This document shows positions 19,853-28,393 of a stretch of DNA of 64,000 nucleotides, one piece after another; position 1 is the stretch's first letter, and every line of letters starts with the position of its first letter. The notes below the pieces were generated by a model, which made no database searches, had not been told where the DNA came from, and saw only the letters and a program-made list of their open reading frames with translations. This stretch comes from Lysobacterales bacterium. GTDB taxonomy: Bacteria; Pseudomonadota; Gammaproteobacteria; Xanthomonadales; UBA2363. The translations under genes and the position numbers were made by a program. The stretch lies in assembly GCA_019634735.1 (NCBI GenBank), contig JAHCAT010000001.1:186001-250000 (forward strand), given 5' to 3'.

Positions 19853-21949
19853 TCAGAAGAACGCGCGCACCCCGAAGCCCACCGAGCGACCCGGCAGCGG
19901 CGCCTGGTCCTTCAGGAAGGAGGTGTGCACCCGGGCCTCGCGATCGGTCAGGTTGCGGCCCTGCGCGAACAGCTCCAGTTCGGTGCCCCCGGCCATGAAC
20001 GACCAGGCCAGGTCGGCGCCCACCAGGGTGTAGCCCTCCGTCGCCGTCTCGAACTCGGCCACCCGGTCCTGGGCGCGGTAACGCATGGCATCCACCCCGG
20101 CGCGCCAGCTGCCCATCGACCAGGCGTAGCCGGCACCCCACCGACCCGGCGAGATGCGCGGCAGGTTGCCGCCGTCGCGCAGTTCGCCGCGCACCGTATC
20201 GGCCATCAGGCGCACCTGGTGGCGACCGCTGGCGTTATCGGCCACGGTCACCTTCAACTCGGCCTCGGCGCCCTGGAAATCGGCATCGGCCTGCGACCAC
20301 TGCCGGATCGGCAGCCCGTCGTCCTCCTCGCCGGTGTCGGCCAGGAAGATGAAGTCGTCGAACCGGGTGCGGTAGACCGATGCCCGGAAGTCGACGCGCT
20401 CGCCATGCCAGTGCAGGCCCAGCTCGATGTTGTTCGCGGTCTCCTTGCCGAGCTCGGCGTCGCCCAGCTCGATGGCCTGGGTGGCGACATGCTCGCCGTC
20501 GGAGTACAGCTCCTCGGCGCTGGGCGCGCGCTGCGCGCGGTCCAGGCCCAGGCGCAGGTGCAGGCTCTCGGTGAACCGCCATTCCGCGGCCGCCGAGGCG
20601 CTGACGCCGGTGAAGCTGACCGAGGCGTGGTCGTCCGAATCGGGCCGGATGCGGTTGCGCTCGACCCGGCCGCCCAGCTCGAGGTTGAAGCGATCCCACT
20701 CCCGCCGCTCGACCAGGAACAGGCCGACATCGCTGCCACGCGAGCCCGGCACGAAGGCTTCCTCGCCGACCGCCTCGAAGTCGCGGCGGCCCGCCTGGAT
20801 GCCGTAGGCGCCACGCCAGCCGCCGATCTGCGCATGGACCAGCTCGACGCGCGCCTCCAGCGCCTTGTTGTCGAACACGGTGCCGACCTCGTCGCCTTCG
20901 AACTCGGTGTGCGTATAGTCCGAGCGCGAGACGCGCACGCGCAGCGTCTCGTGGCCGGCGAACGGATCGTTCAATGCGCCCTTCAGGTCGGCACGGTTCT
21001 GCCGCATGTCGAGCGTCACGTCTTCGTGGTCGTGGTCGTCGTCGTCGTGCACCGCCCGCAGGCCCACCGGCAGATCGTGCTCGTGCTCGTCGTCGTGGTG
21101 GTGGCTGTGGCCGGGCAGGCCGTAGCGGCTCTCGAAGCGGCTCAGGGCGATGCCCAGGAAGCCGCGCTCCCCGACCCGGCTGACCGCCACGGCGCCGCCA
21201 CGGTTGCGCGTCGCGCTGTTCTCCAGGCGGCCGCCATGGCCGTGCCCGTGGTCGTCGTCATCGTGGCCGTGCTCGTGGTCGTGGTCGTCGTGCCGCTCTG
21301 CCTCGCCGGGAATCCGGTAGTCGGCGGTGCGGCGGTACCAGGCGTCGGCATGGAACACCCAAGGTCCATTGCCGGCATCGATGCGGAACATGCCGGCCCG
21401 CTCGTCGGCCACCGTATTGCCGCGGATCTCGGCGCGGCCACTGATGCCCTCCAACGGCTGCTCGTGGATGCGGCCGTCGACGACATTGACCGCACCGCCG
21501 ATCGCGCCGGAGCCGAACAGCAAGGTGGACGGTCCCTTGAGCACCTCGATCTGGTCGGCCAGGAACGGCTCGATGGTCACCGCATGATCGACGCTCACCG
21601 TCGATACGTCCTGGGTCGACAGTCCCTCACTCAGCACCTGTACCCGCGGACCTTCCAGACCCCGGATGATCGGCCGGCCCACACCTGCGCCGAAGTAGCT
21701 GGACTGCACGCCAGGAAGGCGGGACACGGTCTCGCCCAGGGTCGACGCGCGGCTGTCGTCCAGTGCGGGCCCGGCCAGCACTTCGATGGGTCGCGCCGCG
21801 TCGTCGCCGACCTGACGCAGCGGCGTGGCCTGGATCACCACGGTGTCCAGTTCCCGCTCGCGTTCCGAATGCGTCTGGGCCCAGGCGGGCAAGGCGATGG
21901 GCGTTGCGAGCAGTGCGGCGATGGCGGTGGCCAGGGGGCGAACACGCAT
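19853..21949 (-). CDS. TonB-dependent receptor with His-rich loops, probable zinc receptor (ZnuD-like)
   Basis: Outer-membrane TonB-dependent transporter of 698 residues with a signal peptide (ALLATPIALPAWAQ). A plug domain follows (about residues 35-160, with SRLPGVQSSYFGAGVGRPII and LKGPSTLLFGSGAIGGAVN), then a 22-strand barrel ending in aromatic FF. Two His/Asp-rich stretches at about residues 220-239 and 281-309 would lie in extracellular loops and suggest zinc capture, as in ZnuD. ATG 21949 has AAGGA upstream. A Zur-box-like site lies 24 bases before the start, and a zinc ABC locus lies immediately upstream. Confidence 0.88.
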   Translation of the reverse strand: MRVRPLATAIAALLATPIALPAWAQTHSERERELDTVVIQATPLRQVGDDAARPIEVLAGPALDDSRASTLGETVSRLPGVQSSYFGAGVGRPIIRGLEGPRVQVLSEGLSTQDVSTVSVDHAVTIEPFLADQIEVLKGPSTLLFGSGAIGGAVNVVDGRIHEQPLEGISGRAEIRGNTVADERAGMFRIDAGNGPWVFHADAWYRRTADYRIPGEAERHDDHDHEHGHDDDDHGHGHGGRLENSATRNRGGAVAVSRVGERGFLGIALSRFESRYGLPGHSHHHDDEHEHDLPVGLRAVHDDDDHDHEDVTLDMRQNRADLKGALNDPFAGHETLRVRVSRSDYTHTEFEGDEVGTVFDNKALEARVELVHAQIGGWRGAYGIQAGRRDFEAVGEEAFVPGSRGSDVGLFLVERREWDRFNLELGGRVERNRIRPDSDDHASVSFTGVSASAAAEWRFTESLHLRLGLDRAQRAPSAEELYSDGEHVATQAIELGDAELGKETANNIELGLHWHGERVDFRASVYRTRFDDFIFLADTGEEDDGLPIRQWSQADADFQGAEAELKVTVADNASGRHQVRLMADTVRGELRDGGNLPRISPGRWGAGYAWSMGSWRAGVDAMRYRAQDRVAEFETATEGYTLVGADLAWSFMAGGTELELFAQGRNLTDREARVHTSFLKDQAPLPGRSVGFGVRAFF

Positions 21950-21972
21950 GGCAGGGCTTCCTTGGACAAGAA

Positions 21973-21990
21973 TGTTATAGCGTAACGTCA
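21973..21990 (-). promoter_or_regulatory. Putative Zur box upstream of the TonB receptor
   Basis: The imperfect palindrome TGTTATAGCGTAACGTCA matches the site at 25550-25567 at all but two spacer bases. The GTTAT/GTAAC arms resemble Zur operators. Its place just upstream of the receptor start would repress transcription when zinc is ample. Confidence 0.7.
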
Positions 21991-22183
21991 TCTGGCCGGA
22001 TTGCAAGGTGCGCAGGACGGGGTGCGGAGCGGCAATGCCTGCGTTCCCCGGCGACACCAAGCGACACGCCTGAGGCGGGCTTGCTTGCCTGGAAGCCCTC
22101 AGGCGCTATGCCATCGGCATGCGCCCGATGCGCGACGCGCCGCCCTGTGCCAGGGGTGAAGCGAACCCCCGAAGCCGGGTTCC

Positions 22184-22672
22184 TCAGCCTTCGTAGAGAC
22201 TGACCTTGTTCGCGGCCAGCACGTAGGCCGAGGCCGCGACATCCTTCGTCACGGTCTCGACCCGCAGGGTCCCCTCGACCCAGAACGCATCGTAGATGTC
22301 GGTGACATCGATCGGCGTCGCCAGGGTCACGTAGACGATCTGGTTCGGCGGCGGCGGCGGTACGTGGATGCAGGCGCCAAAGTAGGGGACCAGGAAGAAG
22401 CTGGACATCTTCTGGTTGTCGTCGACGTCGACCGGGACGATGTAGCCGGGCATCCGGATCCGCTGCTCGTGCAAGGCCTGCACAGTGCGGAACGAGCCCT
22501 GCTGCTCCATGGTGAACATGCCGCTGTGGTCCACCGGCGGCGCGTTGCGAAGCTGCTCCAGCTCGTCCTCCGGCATCAGCTCCAGCCAGTCGAGCTCGCG
22601 GGGCGTGTCGCTGGCAAAGGCAGCGGCGGCAGCGATCAGCAGGCAGGCGAGCAGGGCAGTCAGTCGAGTCAT
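22184..22672 (-). CDS. DUF3299 periplasmic protein of the zinc uptake locus
   Basis: Exported protein of 162 residues with a signal peptide (MTRLTALLACLLIAAAAAFA). The conserved DUF3299 core reads MPGYIVPVD, then SSFFLVPYFGACIHVPPPPPN and IVYV. Members are found with ZrgA and the ABC genes in Zur-regulated clusters (ZrgE-like in Vibrio). The single Cys-X-His in GACIH could bind metal. It starts one base after the permease stop, so the genes are cotranscribed. Confidence 0.85.
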   Translation of the reverse strand: MTRLTALLACLLIAAAAAFASDTPRELDWLELMPEDELEQLRNAPPVDHSGMFTMEQQGSFRTVQALHEQRIRMPGYIVPVDVDDNQKMSSFFLVPYFGACIHVPPPPPNQIVYVTLATPIDVTDIYDAFWVEGTLRVETVTKDVAASAYVLAANKVSLYEG

Positions 22673-22673
22673 G

Positions 22674-23927
22674 TCAGATCCGTACGGTCAGGCCATCGCT
22701 GAGCGAGCGCCGGTAGGCCAGCAGGGCCGGCACCAGCCCGACGAGCAGGGCGCCGGCCAGGATGCCGGCCAGGGCCAGCAGTTCCGGTACCGAGGGCGGG
22801 CCCATGCCCAGGAACAGGCCGAAGCGGGTCGCGGCCAGCTCGCGAAGCGCCGCGAGTATCGCATAGAGCAGGCCCAGTCCCAGCAGCAGGCCGGCGCCCG
22901 CCAGGGCGCTCGCCTCCAGCACCATCAGGCCGAGGATGGTACGCGGTCGGGCGCCGACTGAGCGCAGGATCGCCATCTCCCGTCGCCGTTCGTTCAGGGT
23001 GGTGAGCAGGGCGGTCAGCATGCCCAGCAGGCCGACCACCACCACGCAGGCGGCGACGATGCGCAGCGCGTTCTCCGCGACCCCGGTCAGGCTCCACAAC
23101 TGCTGAAGCGCGACGCCCGGCAGGATGGCGCTCAGCGCCTCGGCCCGGTACTCGTTGACCTGGCGCTGCAGGGTGAAGGTCTGCACGCGGTTCTCCATGC
23201 CGACCAGGAAGGCGGTGATCGAACGCGGCGTCAGGTCCTGCTGCAGCGCGTCCTCGGCGGAGATGGCGCGGCCGGGCACGCGCGCGCCGGACTGCCAGTC
23301 CAGGTGGATGGCCTCGATGCCGGCCAGCGGCACGTGCACGGTGCGGTCGACCGGCGTGCCGGTGGCGGCCAGGACGCCGACCACCCGGAACGGCTTGTCG
23401 TCGTGCTCGGCGAAGCTGACCCGGCCGATGCCATGGGCGACGACCAATTCGTCACCGACGCGGTGGCCCAGGGCGCGCGCCACCTCGGCGCCCAGCACCG
23501 CCTCGTAGACGCCGTCGAAGGGCACGCCGGCGCTGAACTCGAGCTGGCGGCGGCTGCCGTAGCGGTAGTGCTGGAAGTAGTCGCCGGTGGTGCCCAGGAC
23601 CCGGTAGCCGCGGTGCGAGTCGCCCAACGACAGCGGCACCGTCCAGGCCACCATCGGCGAATCGGCGATGCGCCGGTAGGTTTCCCAGGACACATTGGCG
23701 GTCGGTTCGCCCAGCCGGAACACGGTGTACAGCAGCAGTTGGACGGTGCCGGCGCGGGCGCCAACGATCAGGTCGGTGCCCGACAGCGTGCTGGCGAAGC
23801 TGCTGCGGGTCTCGCCGCGCAGGCGCTCGACACCGACCAGCAGGGCGGTGCTGATGGCGATGGTGAACACTGTCAGCAGCACCGTACCGCGGCGGTTGAG
23901 CAGGCTCTTCAGGGCCAGGCGCAGCAT
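22674..23927 (-). CDS. ABC transporter permease, FtsX/MacB-like, zinc-associated
   Basis: 417 residues from ATG 23927. One N-terminal membrane helix (about residues 12-32, TVLLTVFTIAISTALLV) is followed by a large periplasmic domain (about 35-270) and three C-terminal helices. This is the MacB/LolC topology of energy-coupled periplasmic machines rather than a classic importer. Together with the ATPase one base upstream and DUF3299 downstream it matches the zrg-type cluster. It may extract or move zinc or a zinc-binding protein at the membrane; the exact substrate is unknown. Confidence 0.85.
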   Translation of the reverse strand: MLRLALKSLLNRRGTVLLTVFTIAISTALLVGVERLRGETRSSFASTLSGTDLIVGARAGTVQLLLYTVFRLGEPTANVSWETYRRIADSPMVAWTVPLSLGDSHRGYRVLGTTGDYFQHYRYGSRRQLEFSAGVPFDGVYEAVLGAEVARALGHRVGDELVVAHGIGRVSFAEHDDKPFRVVGVLAATGTPVDRTVHVPLAGIEAIHLDWQSGARVPGRAISAEDALQQDLTPRSITAFLVGMENRVQTFTLQRQVNEYRAEALSAILPGVALQQLWSLTGVAENALRIVAACVVVVGLLGMLTALLTTLNERRREMAILRSVGARPRTILGLMVLEASALAGAGLLLGLGLLYAILAALRELAATRFGLFLGMGPPSVPELLALAGILAGALLVGLVPALLAYRRSLSDGLTVRI

Positions 23928-23928
23928 C

Positions 23929-24654
23929 TCAGGCGACCTCCGTGGAAGAAACGGCGGCGGCACGGTTGAGCGCCGGCAGCGACAGGCTGCGCGGGAACAG
24001 CGCGGCCAGGGCCGGGTCATGGCTGACGAATACCAGGGCGCTGCCGGCACGCTCGACCTCGGCGAACAGCAGTTCCACGAAAGCGGCCCGCGCGGTGGCA
24101 TCCAGCGCCGAGGTCGGCTCGTCGGCGATCACCAGCTCGGGCGCGCCGATCAGGGCGCGCGCCGCGGCGACCCGCTGCTGCTGGCCGACGCTGAGGCCGG
24201 TGACCGGCCGGCGATCCAGGGTGTCGACATCCAGGCCCAGGGCGGCGACCAGGCGACGCGCCTCGCGCGCCTGCGCCGCGGCATCGCCGAGCCGGGCGCG
24301 CCGCGCCGGCGAGAACCGGCAGCCCAGGGTGACGTTCTCGACCAGGCCCAGGTAGGGGACCAGGTTGAACTGCTGGAAGATGAAGCCGACATGGTCGGCC
24401 CGGAAGCGGTCGCGGGCACCGGCGCGCAGGCCGGCGAGGTCCTGGCCCAGCACGCGCAGCCGCCCCGCCCGCGGCACCAGGATGCCGGCCAGCAGGTTGA
24501 GCAGGGTGCTCTTGCCGCTGCCCGACGGGCCTTCCAGGAACAGCCGTTCGCCCGCCGCGATGCGCAGATCGTCGAGGTCGAGCAGGTCGGGCTGGCCGGG
24601 CCAGCCGAAGCGCAGCGCTTCGAGGGCCACGACGGGCGGTGTCGTCTCGGGCAT
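23929..24654 (-). CDS. ABC transporter ATP-binding protein, zinc-associated
   Basis: 241 residues with Walker A GPSGSGKST (residues 42-50), a Q-loop in FIFQQFNLVPYLGLVENV, signature LSVGQQQR and Walker B LVIADEPTSALD followed by SHDPA. All catalytic motifs are intact. It belongs to the MacB/LolD subclass that pairs with FtsX-type permeases such as the one downstream. It lies 168 bases after zrgA on the same strand. Confidence 0.93.
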   Translation of the reverse strand: MPETTPPVVALEALRFGWPGQPDLLDLDDLRIAAGERLFLEGPSGSGKSTLLNLLAGILVPRAGRLRVLGQDLAGLRAGARDRFRADHVGFIFQQFNLVPYLGLVENVTLGCRFSPARRARLGDAAAQAREARRLVAALGLDVDTLDRRPVTGLSVGQQQRVAAARALIGAPELVIADEPTSALDATARAAFVELLFAEVERAGSALVFVSHDPALAALFPRSLSLPALNRAAAVSSTEVA

Positions 24655-24822
24655 GGCGGTGTCGATGCGGTCCTTCCTGCCAGGGATTCCGAAGGATAGA
24701 CGGTGCCGGTCAAGACCTTGCGACGGACCGGCTGAAGCGCGCGCGGGGTGCGGCCAATCGCCGCGCGGATCGTCGGCGGCACGCGGCGGCCGCGGGCGCG
24801 CCGCCGCCGCCGCGGCGTGGCC

Positions 24823-25458
24823 TCAACGCAGGTCGACGCGACCGCGACCGTGGGGCAGCTCGACCCGGTCCTGGCGGTCGCCGGCGATCAGGTCGATGCG
24901 CACCGTGCCCAGCCCTTCGAAGTGCCGGTCCAGCGACAGCACGGCATGGCCAGGGCGACCGCTGCAGGTGCCACGCAGTTCCAGGTGGAACTCGCCGTGG
25001 CCATCGCCGTGATCGTGGTCGTGATCGTGATCCTTGCCGTGGTCGTGCCCGTGCCCATGCGGGTGGGCATCGCTGGCCGGTTCCGACGCGTGTGCGTGGT
25101 GCCCGTGGGCGTCCTTGGGTTCGTCATCCGCATGGGTGACCGCCTTGTAGCCATGGGTGTGGGCCTCCGCGTGCACGACCACGCAACTGCCGGCAGGCTC
25201 GAAGGCCAGCCATTGCGCGCTGGCTTCCAGCGTGGCCAGGGCGGCCTCGATACGGGCCCGATCGCCCTCGTCGCGCGGGGCGTGCTCGAAGCCGATGAGA
25301 TCCATACCGGGCACGGTGAGTTCCAGGGCCAGCGTGCCCTCCGCCACCACCAGGGTCGCCTGCGCAACGCCGTGCACGTGGGCGCCGTGCTGGTGCTCGA
25401 CCTGGGCGCCGGCGACGCCAGAGGCCAGCAGGAGGACGGTGGGAAGCAGACGGGTCAT
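24823..25458 (-). CDS. zrgA: Periplasmic His-rich zinc uptake protein ZrgA (DUF2796)
   Basis: 211 residues from ATG 25458, with a signal peptide (LLPTVLLLASGVAGAQ). The conserved N-terminal core HQHGAHVHGVAQATLVV and LELTVPGMDLIGFEHAP identifies DUF2796. Residues about 100-158 are extremely rich in His and Asp, a plausible zinc chaperone or buffer. It is the first gene of the minus-strand zinc operon and lies beneath a Zur-box-like site. Confidence 0.92.
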   Translation of the reverse strand: MTRLLPTVLLLASGVAGAQVEHQHGAHVHGVAQATLVVAEGTLALELTVPGMDLIGFEHAPRDEGDRARIEAALATLEASAQWLAFEPAGSCVVVHAEAHTHGYKAVTHADDEPKDAHGHHAHASEPASDAHPHGHGHDHGKDHDHDHDHGDGHGEFHLELRGTCSGRPGHAVLSLDRHFEGLGTVRIDLIAGDRQDRVELPHGRGRVDLR

Positions 25459-25549
25459 GGCGACATTTCCAGGAGGTGAGGTGAAAGGCGGTTCGACCGT
25501 GGCCGCCGGGCTGGGTTCCCTGTGCACGCGCAGCCTCGGCAGGTCGAAG

Positions 25550-25567
25550 TGTTATACAGTAACGTCA
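25550..25567. promoter_or_regulatory. Putative Zur box between zrgA and merC-like gene
   Basis: TGTTATACAGTAACGTCA is the sister of the site at 21973-21990, with 16 of 18 bases identical. It lies 92 bases before the zrgA start and 97 bases before the divergent MerC gene, so one operator could control both directions. Confidence 0.72.
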
Positions 25568-25664
25568 ACGGGCCCGGCAACCGGCAGCCGGGATGATCGT
25601 CAGCGGCGAACGATGCCGGCCATCCTGACGCCCGCGATGCGGAAATCCCTACGAGGCGAGCGAC

Positions 25665-26099
25665 ATGCAGCGCACATTGGACCGGGTCGGGATGCTGCTG
25701 GCGCTGGGGTGTGCGCTGCACTGCCTGATGGTGCCCGTCATGTTCGCCCTGCTGCCAGGCCTGGTGCTGGCCCTGCACAGTTTCCAGGACCCGTTGCGAC
25801 CGCTGGCGATCGGCCTGTTGCGGTTGCAGGCACTGGAAGGCTGGCTGGTGGCGGTCGCGCTGGCCTGGGCGGCTGCCGCCCTGGTGCTGGGCTGGCGACG
25901 CCATCGCCGTCTATTGCCCGGCGGTCTGGCGCTGCTCGGCGCCGGCAGCTTCCTGCTGGCCCTGTCGCGCTTGTTTCCGGGGCGCTGGCTGCATGCCGGT
26001 CTGCTGGCGCTGGGCGGGGTGCTGCTGGCCCTGGCGCACTGGAGCAACCTGCGGGCTTTCGACCGACGGCCTGGCAGGCCGCAGGGCGCGCCGACCTGA
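25665..26099 (+). CDS. MerC-domain inner-membrane protein
   Basis: 144 residues with four membrane helices. The first contains the paired cysteines CALHC (residues 16-20) followed by PVMFALLPG, as in the metal-passage motif of MerC. MerC-like proteins of non-mercury loci are often near zinc uptake genes under Zur. Divergent placement from zrgA across the shared operator supports a role in zinc entry. Confidence 0.82.
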   Translation: MQRTLDRVGMLLALGCALHCLMVPVMFALLPGLVLALHSFQDPLRPLAIGLLRLQALEGWLVAVALAWAAAALVLGWRRHRRLLPGGLALLGAGSFLLALSRLFPGRWLHAGLLALGGVLLALAHWSNLRAFDRRPGRPQGAPT

Positions 26100-26127
26100 G
26101 GCGAACGCGCCTCGACAGCCGGGCTGG

Positions 26128-26898
26128 CTACGGCGGATGCCATCGCCAGTGCCACGGCTCGTAGGCGATGCCGTGGCGGTTGCCGCGCGGGTAGCTGAGC
26201 CGGAAGCCGAAGCCGCCGGCGTGGCGTTGCAGCCAGTCGAAGGCCGCGGTCGCCTCGAAGGCCTCCTCGAGCACCGGTCCCTCGCCTGCGTGCAGGTCCA
26301 GGGTGGTGCCCAGGTGATGCTCGCTGTAGCCGGGCAGGGCATTGACCTCGAGCACCTGTGCCAGGGTCCGGCCGGCAGCGAGCTTCGCCCGCAACAGGGC
26401 CTCCTGGCGCAGCAGGCTCCGCCATGACGAGACCACCCGCAGGCGGATTCCTTCATCGGCGGCCGCATCGCGCATGCGCGACCAGGCCCGCCCGGCCGCG
26501 GGGACCAGCCAGACCGTCCGGTCGGCGAGGTCGCGACCGAACGCGTGCAGGCAGGGCGGCTCCGGACACAGCGTCAGGCCGCGCCGTCGCGGCAGATCGG
26601 CAGCGATGTCCAGACGCGCCAGCGCGCGGGTCGCCTGCGCGGCCCAGGCACGATGGTCCGGCGCAGCGCCGGGTCGGCCGGGCCGGCGAAGCCGGTCGCG
26701 CAGCAGGTCCAGTTCCCGCAGCGCCGCGCGAGTCGGGCGCTGGCGGCTGCGGCCTGCGCGGTCCTGCCACAGCGGGCGTCCGCTCGCCTTGTCCAGCAGG
26801 ACGATCTGCGGCGGCGACGCGCGCGGCGCGCCGGCCGGCCGGGAGATCTGCAGCGCGCAGCGCAGGCCGTTGAGCAGCAGGTCGGGCTGGGATGTCAT
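26128..26898 (-). CDS. M15-family D-Ala-D-Ala carboxypeptidase (VanY-like)
   Basis: 256 residues. The C-terminal half has the M15B signature: VVSSWRSLLRQEAL, then SEHHLGTTLDLHAG (His and Asp zinc ligands) and AYEPWHWRW (catalytic Glu and third His ligand). The N-terminal 110 residues are not recognised and no signal peptide is obvious, so its location is uncertain. It is expected to trim the terminal D-alanine of peptidoglycan stem peptides. The start at 26898 is the best ATG but has a poor RBS. Confidence 0.8.
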   Translation of the reverse strand: MTSQPDLLLNGLRCALQISRPAGAPRASPPQIVLLDKASGRPLWQDRAGRSRQRPTRAALRELDLLRDRLRRPGRPGAAPDHRAWAAQATRALARLDIAADLPRRRGLTLCPEPPCLHAFGRDLADRTVWLVPAAGRAWSRMRDAAADEGIRLRVVSSWRSLLRQEALLRAKLAAGRTLAQVLEVNALPGYSEHHLGTTLDLHAGEGPVLEEAFEATAAFDWLQRHAGGFGFRLSYPRGNRHGIAYEPWHWRWHPP

Positions 26899-27045
26899 CG
26901 CTCGGTCACGCACCCGCGCTAGTCTGCCAGCTTCCAACGTCAGGGACGGACGCGGGCGGCCGAAGGATGCGGTCGCCCGCGAGACGGTGCGATCGGCCTG
27001 CGCGCTTTGCGCTAATCTCGCCGCCTTGCCCGATCGGTGCCCCCC

Positions 27046-28098
27046 ATGACCTGGACTCCCCGGCTCCTCTGCTGCGCCCTGCTGTTGCTGTCGGGGTGCG
27101 CGTTGCAGGGCCCAAGGCAGCTGCCCGTCGTCGAGGCACGCTGGGTCAGCGAAGCGGCGCGCGCCGACGTGCTCGACACGGTCGCGGTCTGGATCACGCC
27201 GGCCGGGGACTGGCAACTGGTGGCCACGGCCAAGAGCGGCGGACGCCTGCGCATCCACGATGCCGCCGACGGCCGGTTCCTGCGCCCGCTCGGCTCGGAA
27301 GGCGAGGGCGCGGGACAGTTCCGCTATCCAAACGGCCTGTTCGTGGCCGGCGACCTGGCATTCGTCGTGGAACGCGACGGCGCCCGCGTCCAGGTCATCG
27401 ACCTGGCGCGCAACCTGCCGCTGGGCAGCTTCGGCGAGGCCGAACTGCACACGCCCTACGGCGCCTGGGTCTGGCCGCAAGGCGAGGGCCGCTACCGCGT
27501 CTATGTCACCGACAGCTACTACACCCCGGATCGCCAGGTGCCGCCGGACTCGGCGCTGGGCGAGAGGGTCAAGCTTTACGAAGTCACGGTAGGGGGGGAT
27601 GGCCTGCAGTCGCGATTGCTGCGCGCGTTCGGCCAGACCCGGGGCGAGGGCCGGCTGCTGCGAGTGGAGTCGATCTGGGGCGACCCCACCCAAGGTCGTC
27701 TGCTGGTCGCCGACGAGCACGACAGCCAGCTCAACATCAAGGTCTACGACCTCGAAGGCAACTACACAGGACCGGTTTTCGGCACCGGTGTGTTCCGCTT
27801 CGAACCCGAGGGCATCACCCTGGCCACCTGTCCCGACGACCAGGGCTATGTGCTGGTCTCCGACCAGGACCAGCACGACCAGCGCATCCAGGTGTTCGAC
27901 CGCGTCACCCTGGCCCACCTGGGCGCGTTCCGGCCCGGCATCGGCCGCATGATCGACGGCATCTGGTTCCAGGCCGGAAGCTACGGCCCGTTCCGCCAGG
28001 GGGCCCTGTTCACCCAGCACGACGACGAGGCGGTGATGGCCTTCGACTGGCGGGACATCGCCACCGCCATGGGCCTGCGCGACGACTGCGGCACCTGA
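27046..28098 (+). CDS. Beta-propeller lipoprotein, phytase-like
   Basis: 350 residues with a lipoprotein signal (lipobox LLSGC, Cys 18). The body has repeated blade-like units with RLRIHDAADGRF, GLFVAGDLAFVVERDGARVQVIDL, and late in the chain EGITL...GYVLVSDQDQ and IQVFDR. The last part is the layout of beta-propeller phytases (PF02333), which free phosphate from phytate with calcium. The catalytic Asp/Glu set could not be checked, so NHL-type binding proteins remain an alternative. Confidence 0.68.
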   Translation: MTWTPRLLCCALLLLSGCALQGPRQLPVVEARWVSEAARADVLDTVAVWITPAGDWQLVATAKSGGRLRIHDAADGRFLRPLGSEGEGAGQFRYPNGLFVAGDLAFVVERDGARVQVIDLARNLPLGSFGEAELHTPYGAWVWPQGEGRYRVYVTDSYYTPDRQVPPDSALGERVKLYEVTVGGDGLQSRLLRAFGQTRGEGRLLRVESIWGDPTQGRLLVADEHDSQLNIKVYDLEGNYTGPVFGTGVFRFEPEGITLATCPDDQGYVLVSDQDQHDQRIQVFDRVTLAHLGAFRPGIGRMIDGIWFQAGSYGPFRQGALFTQHDDEAVMAFDWRDIATAMGLRDDCGT

Positions 28099-28248
28099 GG
28101 ATCAGTCCCCCCGCGGCGACGCGCCGTCAAGGCCCTGGCCCGCCCAATGGTGCCCGCGTCGGTCCACACGACTTCCCGACAGGCCAAATGCTTCGCCCCT
28201 CCAGTCTCCAAGCCCGGATCCCCCTTTGCGATCCCGATCCCGCATCCT

Positions 28249-28311
28249 GGTCCCCGGTCCCCGGTCCCCGGTCCCCGGTCCCCGGTCCCCGGTCCCCGGT
28301 CCCCGGTCCCC
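28249..28311. repeat. Heptanucleotide array GGTCCCC, 9 units
   Basis: Nine head-to-tail copies lie in the gap between two secreted-protein genes. On the complementary strand it reads GGGGACC, the same heptamer found three times inside icmF and related to the GGGACTC arrays near 1.3 and 13.2 kb. The surrounding gap (28099-28393) holds no gene. Confidence 0.95.
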
Positions 28312-28393
28312 CAGACAACTGTGCGCTTGCGCACAGCAGGAAATCCGCCAAGCTGGGAGCCTGCTGCGACAACCGGCGCCGGGGGGAGCCCAC

